Source: an uncultured Lachnospiraceae bacterium
GTDB lineage: Bacteria; Bacillota; Clostridia; Lachnospirales; Lachnospiraceae
Assembly: GCA_910589385.1 (NCBI GenBank)
Contig: CAJUTU010000006.1
Span: 57,573 to 121,572, forward strand
Length of the DNA: 64,000 nucleotides
Direction of reading: 5' to 3'
Made by a program: the position numbers and the translations under genes. Each line of letters starts with the position of its first letter. Position 1 is the first letter of the stretch. This document shows positions 8,295 through 16,218 of this stretch, piece by piece. The notes beneath the pieces are model-generated. The model worked only from the letters and a program-made list of their open reading frames with translations, was not told the origin of the DNA and did not search any database.

Positions 8295-9902
8295 TTGGTT
8301 AATATTATTGTTGAATTATCAAAATATTTAATCATCATTTTGATGGTTGCTTATACGTTCTCGTGTTTTTCTATTTTTGCACAGAGTTATGAGGAAGATG
8401 AAAGACGCGTATTTGTCCGGCAGAATGTGCTGATGTTTATGATGCAGTTTCTTGCATATGCGGTGATGTATTTAAAGACAGAGGAATTGAAACTGCTGTT
8501 TTTCTATGCTGTGCAGGTAGTACTGCTGGTTGCAGTCATCCTGCTTTATTCGGTGCTTTATCCGAATGTGTCCAGACTGATCGTGAACAATATGTGTATG
8601 TTGTTGAGCGTAGGCCTGATCATGATCACACGGCTCTCCTACGACAGTGCGGTTAAGCAGTTTATCTTTATTGTGCTGGGGGCAGCTTTTGGACTGGTGG
8701 TTCCAGTACTTATCCGGAAAATGAAATTTCTGGCGGACTGGATGTATATCTATGCGGTAGTTGGATTTGGAGCGCTTTTGCTGGTGGCAGTTTTTGCGGT
8801 CACATCCGGCGGGGCAAAACTGGGATTTACCATAGGAGGATTTGGAATCCAGCCATCGGAATTTGTAAAGATTCTATTTGTATTTTTTGTGGCTGCCAGC
8901 TTAAAGAATTCTACGGGATTTAAAAATGTAGTGATCACGACAGCAGTGGCGGCGGCTCATGTGCTGGTTTTGGTCGCATCTACTGATCTAGGTGCGGCAT
9001 TGATTTTGTTTGTTGTGTATCTGGTGATGCTGTATGTTGCTACGAGCCAGCCTCTGTATGCCGGGGCTGGGCTCGGAGCCGGCTGTGTGGCTGCTGTATT
9101 GGGGTATCATCTGTTTTCCCATATTAAAGTACGTGTGGCGGTATGGAAAGATCCGTTCGCATCCTATAGTGACGGTGGGTATCAGGTGGCTCAGTCTCTG
9201 TTTGCTATTGGAACCGGAAGTTGGTTTGGTATGGGATTGTGCCAGGGAAGCCCGGAGATGATTCCGGTAGCAGAGACTGATTTTATTTTTTCTGCGATTG
9301 CGGAAGAGCTTGGGGTGATCTTTGCGCTCTGCCTGATCCTAATCTGTGTCAGTTGTTATGTCATGTTCCTGAATATTGCTATGGAGCTTCGGAACCGGTT
9401 TTATAAGCTGGTGGCCCTGGGGCTTGGGACCTGCTATATTTTTCAAGTGTTCCTGACAATTGGCGGAGTGACGAAGTTTATTCCTTCAACCGGAGTGACG
9501 CTCCCTCTTGTCAGCTATGGAGGGAGCTCCATTTTAAGTACCATGATCATGATCGGGATTATACAGGGGCTCTATATTTTGCGCGAAGATGAAGAAGAGA
9601 TGCTCCAGCGAAAGAGGGAGATGGCTGCCAGGGCTGCACAGAGACGGCGTGCACGGGCAGAACAGGAAGCCCAGAGAAGATTCCGGGCAGGCCGTGCCGA
9701 GACAGACCTAAGGGGAAATGTGGGCCAGGAAGAGCGCAGACGAGGAGGAAACGGCCAAGGCGGCTCTAGAAGGGCGAGAGCAGGACAGGGGGAGACAAAA
9801 AGAGAGAGAGCGTTGAACAATGAGCAGAGAGGATCGACAGACAGGAAACGAACAAAACAGAAATCAAAATTCGAGGAGGTTCCAAAACAAAGAATTCGCT
9901 AG
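8295..9902 (+). CDS. FtsW/RodA/SpoVE family peptidoglycan glycosyltransferase
   Basis: SEDS glycosyltransferase that polymerises lipid II. The protein has 535 aa and about ten membrane helices. Family motifs are IQPSEFVKI (about 195), STDLGAALI (about 230), ETDFIFSAIAEELG (about 324-337) and the late STGVTLPLVSYGGSS (about 397-411). It starts at TTG 8295 behind GCAGGTGA. After about residue 435 it carries a 100-residue Arg/Glu/Gln-rich tail not typical of the family. The last 83 bp of that tail overlap the downstream PBP gene in another frame. The pairing with a class B PBP indicates a SEDS-PBP elongation or division synthase. Confidence 0.93.
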   Translation: MVNIIVELSKYLIIILMVAYTFSCFSIFAQSYEEDERRVFVRQNVLMFMMQFLAYAVMYLKTEELKLLFFYAVQVVLLVAVILLYSVLYPNVSRLIVNNMCMLLSVGLIMITRLSYDSAVKQFIFIVLGAAFGLVVPVLIRKMKFLADWMYIYAVVGFGALLLVAVFAVTSGGAKLGFTIGGFGIQPSEFVKILFVFFVAASLKNSTGFKNVVITTAVAAAHVLVLVASTDLGAALILFVVYLVMLYVATSQPLYAGAGLGAGCVAAVLGYHLFSHIKVRVAVWKDPFASYSDGGYQVAQSLFAIGTGSWFGMGLCQGSPEMIPVAETDFIFSAIAEELGVIFALCLILICVSCYVMFLNIAMELRNRFYKLVALGLGTCYIFQVFLTIGGVTKFIPSTGVTLPLVSYGGSSILSTMIMIGIIQGLYILREDEEEMLQRKREMAARAAQRRRARAEQEAQRRFRAGRAETDLRGNVGQEERRRGGNGQGGSRRARAGQGETKRERALNNEQRGSTDRKRTKQKSKFEEVPKQRIR

Positions 9903-11289
9903 GATTACGTATTTTTTTGTGCTGCTATTCCTGACGCTGATGGGATATATTGTTTATTTTAGCGCAGTGCGTGCAAGGGATATTGTGAACAGTCCTTATA
10001 ACGCGCGGCAGGATAATTTTGCAGAAGTGGTGATCCGCGGAAATCTTGCGGACAGAAATGGAAATGTGCTCGCAGAGACACATGTTGCGGAAGATGGCTC
10101 TGAAACCAGGTATTATCCATATGGAGATGTTTTTGCACATGTGATTGGATATAATCACGCGGATTTTGGTAAGACAGGGCTGGAATCTATAGAGAATTTC
10201 TCACTTTTGACTTCCAATGCATTTTTTCTCGAAAAATTAAAGAATGATTTCCAAGATCAGAAAAATATGGGGGATACAGTCGTGACCACCCTGGATGCGG
10301 GGCTGCAGCAGACCGCATATCAGGCGTTGGGAGAAAATAAAGGTGCGGTTGTGGTGATGGAGGCTTCTACTGGAAAAATCCTGGTGATGTTGTCGAAACC
10401 ATCCTATGACCCGAATCAAATAGAGGAAAACTGGTATTATCTGAATGAGGACGAGGAGAACAGTCCTCTTCTGAACCGGGTTACCCAGGGCTCTTATGCA
10501 CCAGGTTCTACATTTAAGGTAGTGACACTCTTGGAATATATGCGGGAGCATACGGATTATGAGAATTATACGTATGAATGTGCAGGAGAGATTACCAATG
10601 GCGAGACGACCATCCATTGCTTTGACAGTATTGTGCATGGGACGGAGAATCTGAGGAGTTCATTGGCAAATTCCTGTAATGCATCCTTTGCAAATATTGG
10701 ATTATCTTTAGATCGTACCTCTTACCGAAAAACAGCCGAGGATCTGCTGTTTAATAAAAAACTTCCCTGTGCTATGAACTATACAAAAAGTTCATTTTCA
10801 GTGGATAAGGAGACAGAGGATTCGGAGATTATGATGACGGCCATGGGGCAGGGGAATACGCTTGTCAGTCCTTATCATATGGCGTTGATCACGTCGGCTG
10901 TTGCAAACGGCGGGACGTTGATGGAGCCATATCTTGTGGAAAAGGTGACGAATCATACAGGAACAGAAATCAGTAAAAACGTGCCAAAGAGTTATCGGAA
11001 ACTGATGTCTTCTGATGAGGCGGCAAGGCTGAAGGAGTATATGCGTGCCGTAGTGGATGAAGGAACCGGAATGCTGCTGAGCGGCCAGGTGTATACGGCT
11101 GCGGGGAAAACCGGAACAGCAGAATACAGCATGGTTGATGGAGAGAAGACACATTCCTGGTTTATGGGATTTACCAATGTAGACAATCCAGAGCTGGTTA
11201 TCAGCGTAATCGTAGAAGGGGCTGATGGAAATGACGGAGCCAAGGCAGTGCCGATTGCGAAACAGATTTTAGATTCATATTATTATTAG
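9820..11289 (+). CDS. Class B penicillin-binding protein (PbpA-like transpeptidase)
   Basis: D,D-transpeptidase that crosslinks peptidoglycan, partner of the adjacent SEDS protein. The 489-aa protein has an N-terminal membrane anchor (about residues 28-48), a short dimerisation region and a transpeptidase domain. All three active-site motifs are present: S230-TF-K233, S285-C-N287 and K430-T-G432. It is short for a class B PBP and resembles the PbpA paired with FtsW in Actinobacteria. ATG 9820 lies inside the upstream gene. The overlapping N-terminus is polar and Asn/Arg-rich, so the exact start is uncertain by a few codons. Confidence 0.92.
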   Translation: MSREDRQTGNEQNRNQNSRRFQNKEFARITYFFVLLFLTLMGYIVYFSAVRARDIVNSPYNARQDNFAEVVIRGNLADRNGNVLAETHVAEDGSETRYYPYGDVFAHVIGYNHADFGKTGLESIENFSLLTSNAFFLEKLKNDFQDQKNMGDTVVTTLDAGLQQTAYQALGENKGAVVVMEASTGKILVMLSKPSYDPNQIEENWYYLNEDEENSPLLNRVTQGSYAPGSTFKVVTLLEYMREHTDYENYTYECAGEITNGETTIHCFDSIVHGTENLRSSLANSCNASFANIGLSLDRTSYRKTAEDLLFNKKLPCAMNYTKSSFSVDKETEDSEIMMTAMGQGNTLVSPYHMALITSAVANGGTLMEPYLVEKVTNHTGTEISKNVPKSYRKLMSSDEAARLKEYMRAVVDEGTGMLLSGQVYTAAGKTGTAEYSMVDGEKTHSWFMGFTNVDNPELVISVIVEGADGNDGAKAVPIAKQILDSYYY

Positions 11290-11308
11290 CAGCAAAAGGA
11301 AAGGAATC

Positions 11309-11653
11309 ATGCGGATAAAATGTTATTGTGATTTGTATGTGAGTGATGGATTACAGAAAAAGAAACAAAAAGTTCTAAAGAAATTAATGGAACGGGCTTT
11401 GCAGCCGACATTATATGTGTTAACCCTGGCACAGGGGGAACAGAATCATCTGGAATTCTTTCCGGCGTATCTTTTGCAGCAGCCAGTATACGATGATGCA
11501 CTTTTATTTGTTGTAGGAATTGCAGAAGGATATGATGCGGCAATGTATTTAGTGGAAGAAATCACGCAGGAGGTTCTGGCGCAGACCGGAGAGACCGATA
11601 TCCGGCGGTATCTTGCGGGGCGGCAGAGAGAGTTTGAGGAAGGGCAAGCATAA
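11309..11653 (+). CDS. Conserved hypothetical protein
   Basis: A 114-aa soluble protein beginning MRIKCYCDLYVSD, with no signal peptide or membrane helix and no motif I recognise. It has a mix of hydrophobic strands (TLYVLTLAQ, DALLFVVGIAEGYD) and a C-terminal amphipathic helix, suggesting a small alpha/beta fold. The ribosome site AAAGGAAAGG precedes ATG 11309. It is tightly placed between the PBP gene and the DUF2953 gene (1 bp gap), so it is certainly in this operon. A link to cell wall or sporulation is only contextual. Confidence 0.7.
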   Translation: MRIKCYCDLYVSDGLQKKKQKVLKKLMERALQPTLYVLTLAQGEQNHLEFFPAYLLQQPVYDDALLFVVGIAEGYDAAMYLVEEITQEVLAQTGETDIRRYLAGRQREFEEGQA

Positions 11654-11654
11654 G

Positions 11655-12713
11655 ATGTTGCATATTATATTGTTTGTTTTAAAAATCTTAGGTTGGATTT
11701 TGCTGGCAGTACTGGGGTTGCTTGTACTTGTGTTCTTGCTTGTGCTTTTTACACCTCTGCGTTATCAGGTGGAGGCAAGGTGTAAGGGAAAACTGTCAAC
11801 TCTTGAAGCAGGAGTGCGGTTTCACCTTTTTTTTCATTTAGTCAGCGGACATCTCTGTTATGAGGAGCAAAAGATGGCCTGGAAAGTCCGTGCTGCATGG
11901 ATAAAGCTGGGGAACGGCCAGGAGACGGCAGAATTAGAAGAGACAAAAGAAGCAGATACGGAGATATCCCATTTTCCAGACGAAGCCCTACAAGAGACAT
12001 CAGGGGAAGAAAGCAAGCCAGGTATTGCCAAAGAGAAGCCAGAAGAAGCTAAGCCAGATGCTGCCAAAGAGAAGCTGGAAGAAGAAAGTAAGCCAGATAT
12101 TGCGGAAGAGAAATCAGAAGAAAGTAAGCCAGGTATTACAGAACAGAAGTTAGAAGAAGATACAGTGGATGTGGAAATAATTTCTGACCGTATGGGCAAA
12201 ACGGCAAAAGAAACAGCCGGGCCTCAGGATACTGAAACAAAGGAAGCCAAAAGCGGCGGGGCGGATTCCGTATTTGATAAATTAGCTTCTGTTTTTGAAA
12301 AGATAAAATATACATTTTCCCATATTTGTGATAAGATAAAAGCACTATGGAAGAAAGTAGAAGAGATAAAGGCATTTTTAGAGGATGATACACATCAATC
12401 GGCATTCTGGAAATTGATTGCCGAGATAAAAAAACTGTTATTCCGGATGCGTCCGAAACAGGTGGACGGAAAACTGGAATTTGGTTTTGAGGATCCTTCG
12501 CTTACCGGGAGGGTGCTGGCAGTCCTCAGTATGCTATACCCCTATTGGGAAGTCCAGCTTTATCCGAAGTTTGAGCGTAAAGTACTGGATGGAAGTGTAT
12601 CAGTTAAGGGATCGGCGCGGTTATGGCCAGCGGCAGTGCTTGCGTGGAATCTGCTCTGGAACCGGGATGTGAGAAGAACAGTTATGGATATCAAAAAGAT
12701 GATTTTCAAATAA
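11655..12713 (+). CDS. DUF2953 domain-containing membrane protein (YtfI-like)
   Basis: Protein of 352 aa: one N-terminal membrane helix (about residues 5-30), a strand-rich segment, then a long charged linker. The linker contains four degenerate repeats of a KPxIAxEKxEE unit (about residues 121-168). A C-terminal DUF2953 domain follows (QVDGKLEFGFEDPSLTGRVLA onward). ATG 11655 is chosen because GAGGAAGGG lies just upstream and the hydrophobic segment then starts at once; it sits 1 bp after the previous stop. In Bacillus, ytfI is next to ytfJ, and the same pair is seen here. The function is unknown, probably sporulation-related. Confidence 0.82.
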   Translation: MLHIILFVLKILGWILLAVLGLLVLVFLLVLFTPLRYQVEARCKGKLSTLEAGVRFHLFFHLVSGHLCYEEQKMAWKVRAAWIKLGNGQETAELEETKEADTEISHFPDEALQETSGEESKPGIAKEKPEEAKPDAAKEKLEEESKPDIAEEKSEESKPGITEQKLEEDTVDVEIISDRMGKTAKETAGPQDTETKEAKSGGADSVFDKLASVFEKIKYTFSHICDKIKALWKKVEEIKAFLEDDTHQSAFWKLIAEIKKLLFRMRPKQVDGKLEFGFEDPSLTGRVLAVLSMLYPYWEVQLYPKFERKVLDGSVSVKGSARLWPAAVLAWNLLWNRDVRRTVMDIKKMIFK

Positions 12714-12763
12714 AGAAATTTTGTTTGCGGACAGGAAGGAAAAATACGAGGAGGAATAGAAAG

Positions 12764-13165
12764 ATGTCAGAAACAAATAACTTGAAAACTGCGGTGGAAT
12801 CTTTATTCAAAGGGATGGACGGATTTGTTTCCAGTAAGACAGTGGTGGGTGATGCGGTCCGGGTAGATGATATCACGATCCTTCCGTTGATCGATGTATC
12901 CTTTGGGCTTGGAGTGGGAGCCAACCAGGGTGAGAAAAGAGATAAGGGTTCAGGCGGCCTCGGAGGGAAGATCACACCCAGTGCGGTGCTTGTGATCAAG
13001 GATGGGACGACCAGGCTGGTGAATATTAAGAATCAGGATACGATCACAAAGCTGTTTGACCTGGTGCCGGAGGTTCTGGATAAAATTACGGAGCGAAAAG
13101 AGGATAAGGTGACAGAGGAGGACGTAGCTGATATTCTGGATGCTGCGGCGGAAGAAGAGGAATAA
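12764..13165 (+). CDS. ytfJ: GerW family sporulation protein (YtfJ)
   Basis: The 133-aa protein begins MSETNNLKTAVESLF and carries the YtfJ/GerW core: VGDAVRVDDITILPLIDVSFGLGVG, a glycine-rich GSGGLGGKITPSAVLVI and an acidic C-terminus. In Bacillus, the protein is made under sigma-F and is required for normal germination. ATG 12764 has AGGAGGAATAG upstream; the frame is open further back but that region is the end of the previous gene. It is the downstream partner of the DUF2953 gene. Confidence 0.9.
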   Translation: MSETNNLKTAVESLFKGMDGFVSSKTVVGDAVRVDDITILPLIDVSFGLGVGANQGEKRDKGSGGLGGKITPSAVLVIKDGTTRLVNIKNQDTITKLFDLVPEVLDKITERKEDKVTEEDVADILDAAAEEEE

Positions 13166-13234
13166 TAAGGTATAAATGGCCAAAGGGCAGCATAAGATAG
13201 GATAAGTGTAACAAGAGCGGTCAGGACTTTTATT

Positions 13235-13375
13235 ATGAAGCGGTTGATTGGCTTTGCCTTGCTTTGTGCTGCAATGGGAATGTTTTTGGTCTTGCTGATC
13301 CCTTCTACCTCTATTTTAAGGGTGGTATTGTTCTGCGCATGCCTGGCAGCGGGGTATGTATTATTCTGTAAATAA
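13235..13375 (+). CDS. Small membrane protein, 46 aa
   Basis: Short open frame beginning MKRLIGFALLCAAMG and ending LFCK. It has two predicted membrane helices (about residues 4-22 and 26-44) separated by a PST turn. Evidence that it is real: a basic N-terminus, hydrophobic composition throughout, position 69 bp after ytfJ in the same orientation, and a strong terminator 25 bp after its stop. Similar tiny proteins occur at this place in related genomes as far as I recall. The ribosome site is weak (CAGGAC). The function is unknown. Confidence 0.6.
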   Translation: MKRLIGFALLCAAMGMFLVLLIPSTSILRVVLFCACLAAGYVLFCK

Positions 13376-13400
13376 TAAAGAAGGGATACAATGGCATAAA

Positions 13401-13430
13401 AAAACCAGTACCTTCCAGGATACTGGTTTT
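13401..13430. terminator. Bidirectional intrinsic terminator
   Basis: Perfect 10-bp stem AAAACCAGTA / TACTGGTTTT around CCTTCCAGGA. A/T-rich flanks on both sides let it end both the plus-strand ytfJ transcript and the minus-strand rpmB transcript. Confidence 0.85.
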
Positions 13431-13464
13431 TATGTGTTATCAAAATTCATGTCACAGAAATTCC

Positions 13465-13650
13465 TTATGCACGTTCTACACGTCCGGATCTCAGACAGGA
13501 TGTACATACATACATCTTCTTTGAACCGCCTTCGGTTTTTACACGGACTGATTTTATGTTTGACTTCCACATCTTTGGTGTCTTTCTATGAGAGTGGCTT
13601 ACACTGTTACCGAAATGGGCACCCTTATCACAAATAGCACATTTTGCCAT
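13465..13650 (-). CDS. rpmB: 50S ribosomal protein L28
   Basis: A 61-aa L28 beginning MAKCAICDKG. It has two CxxC pairs (CAIC near the N-terminus, CTSC near the end), so this is the zinc-binding form. The central SHRKTPKMWKSNIKSV is typical. There are two adjacent ATG codons; the second (13650) is 7 nt from AGGAGG and is the better start. It is transcribed alone from the promoter at 13747-13775. Confidence 0.96.
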   Translation of the reverse strand: MAKCAICDKGAHFGNSVSHSHRKTPKMWKSNIKSVRVKTEGGSKKMYVCTSCLRSGRVERA

Positions 13651-13746
13651 CATTGCACCTCCTAACAATCTGAAAATAAGTGATTCTTCAGCTATAAAGC
13701 TTGATTACGCTGCCGCAATTTTGCCGCACAGACTCACAACATAGAT

Positions 13747-13775
13747 ATTCTAGCAGATACAACTCTTGATTGCAA
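13747..13775 (-). promoter_or_regulatory. sigma-A promoter of rpmB
   Basis: On the minus strand: TTGCAA (13770-13775), 17 bp, TAGAAT (13747-13752), leaving a leader of about 90 nt to the L28 start. Confidence 0.75.
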
Positions 13776-13888
13776 GCATTTTTTGCAATTTATTCTTGAC
13801 TTTTTGCCGGATTTTTTGTAAGTTTTTTAAAAAAGAGAAAATAATAATGAAAAAGTTTTGGTTTGATAATACAATTTAAATATCAGTA

Positions 13889-13917
13889 TTGTAAAGTTTA
13901 TCCAAAAAGAGTATAAT
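13889..13917 (+). promoter_or_regulatory. sigma-A promoter of asp23-fakA
   Basis: TTGTAA (13889-13894), 17 bp, TATAAT (13912-13917), 59 bp before the asp23 start. Confidence 0.8.
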
Positions 13918-13976
13918 AGGAATACTTTTGCAAGGGAGATTCCGAGAGTACATCATTCAGAATGGGAGGTCAATAT

Positions 13977-14339
13977 ATGATGAAAGGCAGTATGAGTACA
14001 GATTTAGGGATCATTACAATTAATCCTGATGTGATTGCGAAATATGCCGGTTCTGTCGCAGTAGAGTGCTTTGGTATCGTCGGCATGGCGGCTGTCAGTA
14101 TGACGGACGGACTGGTGAGGCTGTTGAAGAAGGAAAGCCTGACCCATGGCATCCAGATTGCAATTTCCGAGGAGAATAACCTTACTTTGAACTTTCATGT
14201 GATTGTTTCATATGGTGTGAATATTTTGTCCGTTTCTGACAACTTGGTGAATAATGTAACGTATAAGGTAGAAGAATTTACAGGCATGACGGTCGAGAAA
14301 ATCAACATCTTCGTGGAAGGTGTCAGAGTGATAGATTAA
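13977..14339 (+). CDS. Asp23/Gls24 family envelope stress protein
   Basis: A 120-aa Asp23/DUF322 protein (YloU-like). The core is LGIITINPDVIAKYAGSVAVECFGIVGMA, then NLTLNFHVIVSYGVNILSVSDNLVNNVTYKVEEFTGMTVEKINIFVEGV. These proteins are membrane-associated stress or envelope homeostasis factors, and yloU-yloV is a conserved pair in Firmicutes. Two ATGs are adjacent (13977, 13980) behind GGGAGG. It lies 14 bp upstream of the fatty acid kinase gene and shares its promoter. Confidence 0.92.
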   Translation: MMKGSMSTDLGIITINPDVIAKYAGSVAVECFGIVGMAAVSMTDGLVRLLKKESLTHGIQIAISEENNLTLNFHVIVSYGVNILSVSDNLVNNVTYKVEEFTGMTVEKINIFVEGVRVID

Positions 14340-14353
14340 GGAGGATACTTGTC

Positions 14354-16039
14354 GTGGCAACGAAAACGATAAATGTGGAGCTGTTTACGAAGATGTTTCT
14401 TGCCGGAGCAGCGAACTTGGAAGCAAAAAAAGAAGTGATCAATGAATTGAATGTATTTCCTGTACCGGATGGGGATACGGGGACAAACATGACTTTGACG
14501 ATCATGTCTGCCGCCAAGGAAGTTAAGGCATTGGAACAGGCGGATATGAAATCCGTGTCTAAGGCAATTTCCTCTGGCTCCCTGCGTGGGGCGAGGGGGA
14601 ATTCGGGTGTGATTCTTTCTCAGCTTCTGCGGGGATTCACAAAGGAAATCCGGGAACATAAAGAGATAGATGTGCAGGTTCTTGCTGCTGCCTGTGAGCG
14701 TGCGACTGCGACAGCATATAAGGCTGTTATGAAGCCCAAGGAAGGAACTATCCTCACAGTTGCCAGGGGGCTCTCTGAGAAAGCACAGGAACTTGCCCAG
14801 AGCATGGATGATCTGGAAGCTTTTATTCCGGAGGTGCTGGAGTGCGCTAAGGATGTTCTGGAAAAGACACCGGATATGCTTCCGGTCTTGAAGGAAGCTG
14901 GTGTTGTAGATTCCGGCGGCCAGGGGCTGGTCGAAGTATTGAACGGTGCCTATGAAGCGTTTTTGGGAAAAGACGTTGACTACAGTGCAATTGAGGCAGG
15001 AACAGGCACCAAGCTGGTGAAGCCGGGAGCACAGGCAGAGGCTGATATCAAGTTTGGTTATTGTACTGAGTTCATTATTATGACAAACAACGGATTTACA
15101 GAGAAGAACGAGGAAGAATTCAAGGCGTATTTAGAATCCATCGGGGATTCTATTGTGTGTGTGGCAGATGATGACATTGTAAAGGTGCATGTGCATACCA
15201 ATGACCCGGGGCTTGCGATCCAGAAAGCCTTGGGCTATGGTCAGCTCTCCCGTATGAAGATTGATAATATGCGGGAGGAGCATCAGGAAAAGCTGATTCG
15301 TGATGCGGAAAAATTAGCTGCAGAACAGGCAGAAGCTGCAAAGCAGAAGAACGAGCAGGAAGTGAAAAAGGAACCACGGAAATCTGTGGGATTTATTTCC
15401 GTGTCTATCGGAGAGGGAATGAATACGATTTTCCAGGAACTGGGTGTGGACTATATCATTGAGGGCGGCCAGACTATGAATCCAAGCACGGAAGATATGC
15501 TTACCGCGATTGACCAGGTGAATGCGGACCACATCTTTATACTTCCGAATAATAAGAACATTGTGCTGGCGGCAAATCAGGCAAAATCCCTGGTAAAGGA
15601 CAAGGATGTTATTGTAATTCCGACAAAGACAGTACCACAAGGAATTACTGCAGTGATCAGCTATATGCCCGATGCAGATGTGGATACCAACGAAGAGATG
15701 ATGCTGGAAGAGATTAAGAATGTCAAGACTGGACAGGTGACTTACGCGGTCCGGGATACCCATATTGATGATAAGGAAATCCATGAAGGAGATATTATGG
15801 GTATTGGTGATAACGGGATTCTTTCGGTGGGGCAGTCTGTAGAGGCAGCCACAAAGGAAATGCTGGAAAATATGGCCGATGAAGAGACAGAGATGATCAG
15901 CCTCTATTATGGGGAAGATATCAGGGAAGAGGATGCCCAAAGGTTTGGAGAGGAGATTGCAGAGTTGTATCCTGATGCAGATGTAGATGTGCAGAATGGC
16001 GGGCAGCCTATTTATTACTATGTAATCTCTGTAGAATAG
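14354..16039 (+). CDS. fakA: DAK2 domain fatty acid kinase, FakA/YloV-like
   Basis: A 561-aa protein with an N-terminal DhaL domain (about residues 10-200). Its ATP/Mg site shows PDGDTGTNM (about 37-45) and GARGNSGVILSQ. A central domain follows, and a C-terminal DegV-like domain begins around KSVGFISVSIGEGM. FakA phosphorylates exogenous fatty acids bound by a FakB (DegV-type) partner, so that they enter phospholipid synthesis; no fakB is in the window. The start is GTG 14354, 9 nt behind AAGGAGG. Confidence 0.88.
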   Translation: MATKTINVELFTKMFLAGAANLEAKKEVINELNVFPVPDGDTGTNMTLTIMSAAKEVKALEQADMKSVSKAISSGSLRGARGNSGVILSQLLRGFTKEIREHKEIDVQVLAAACERATATAYKAVMKPKEGTILTVARGLSEKAQELAQSMDDLEAFIPEVLECAKDVLEKTPDMLPVLKEAGVVDSGGQGLVEVLNGAYEAFLGKDVDYSAIEAGTGTKLVKPGAQAEADIKFGYCTEFIIMTNNGFTEKNEEEFKAYLESIGDSIVCVADDDIVKVHVHTNDPGLAIQKALGYGQLSRMKIDNMREEHQEKLIRDAEKLAAEQAEAAKQKNEQEVKKEPRKSVGFISVSIGEGMNTIFQELGVDYIIEGGQTMNPSTEDMLTAIDQVNADHIFILPNNKNIVLAANQAKSLVKDKDVIVIPTKTVPQGITAVISYMPDADVDTNEEMMLEEIKNVKTGQVTYAVRDTHIDDKEIHEGDIMGIGDNGILSVGQSVEAATKEMLENMADEETEMISLYYGEDIREEDAQRFGEEIAELYPDADVDVQNGGQPIYYYVISVE

Positions 16040-16091
16040 ATTTAGAAGTCTTAAACATTCATAAAATATAGAGTAGATGCTGTGCAGGAAG

Positions 16092-16153
16092 TCCCATGGT
16101 GCCGTCGGAAATGTTTTCATTTATAATGAAGTATTTCCAACAGCATCATGGGA
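16092..16153. other. Long imperfect inverted repeat (hairpin)
   Basis: A 21-bp arm (16092-16112) pairs with 16133-16153 with three imperfect positions, one a G-U on the plus strand and two G-U on the minus. An inner TTCATT / AATGAA stem closes on a 3-nt loop. It lies between fakA and recG and may be the fakA terminator (A/T-rich tail follows), but it is longer than the other terminators here. Confidence 0.6.
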
Positions 16154-16218
16154 TAAATTATTTTTAAGTCAGCTGCTTAAAAATTACAGGAAAGAGCGGA
16201 GATTTGCGGGAGCGGAAA

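Larger units (their letters stand above)
13651..13976. other. Divergent promoter region rpmB / asp23
   Basis: 326 bp without a gene. It contains the rpmB promoter (minus), the asp23 promoter (plus) and an A/T-rich stretch with the dyad TTGCAAGCATTTTTTGCAA near 13770-13788. I see no other feature. Confidence 0.6.

Noticed and set aside
12010..12165. Non-coding repeat array or CRISPR-like repeat
   Set aside because: The repeats keep the reading frame of the DUF2953 gene and are degenerate at third positions, so they are protein repeats.
15314..16120. A 268-codon open frame antisense to fakA
   Set aside because: Rich in His, Ile and Cys as expected for a shadow of a biased coding strand; no start signals, and fakA is well supported.
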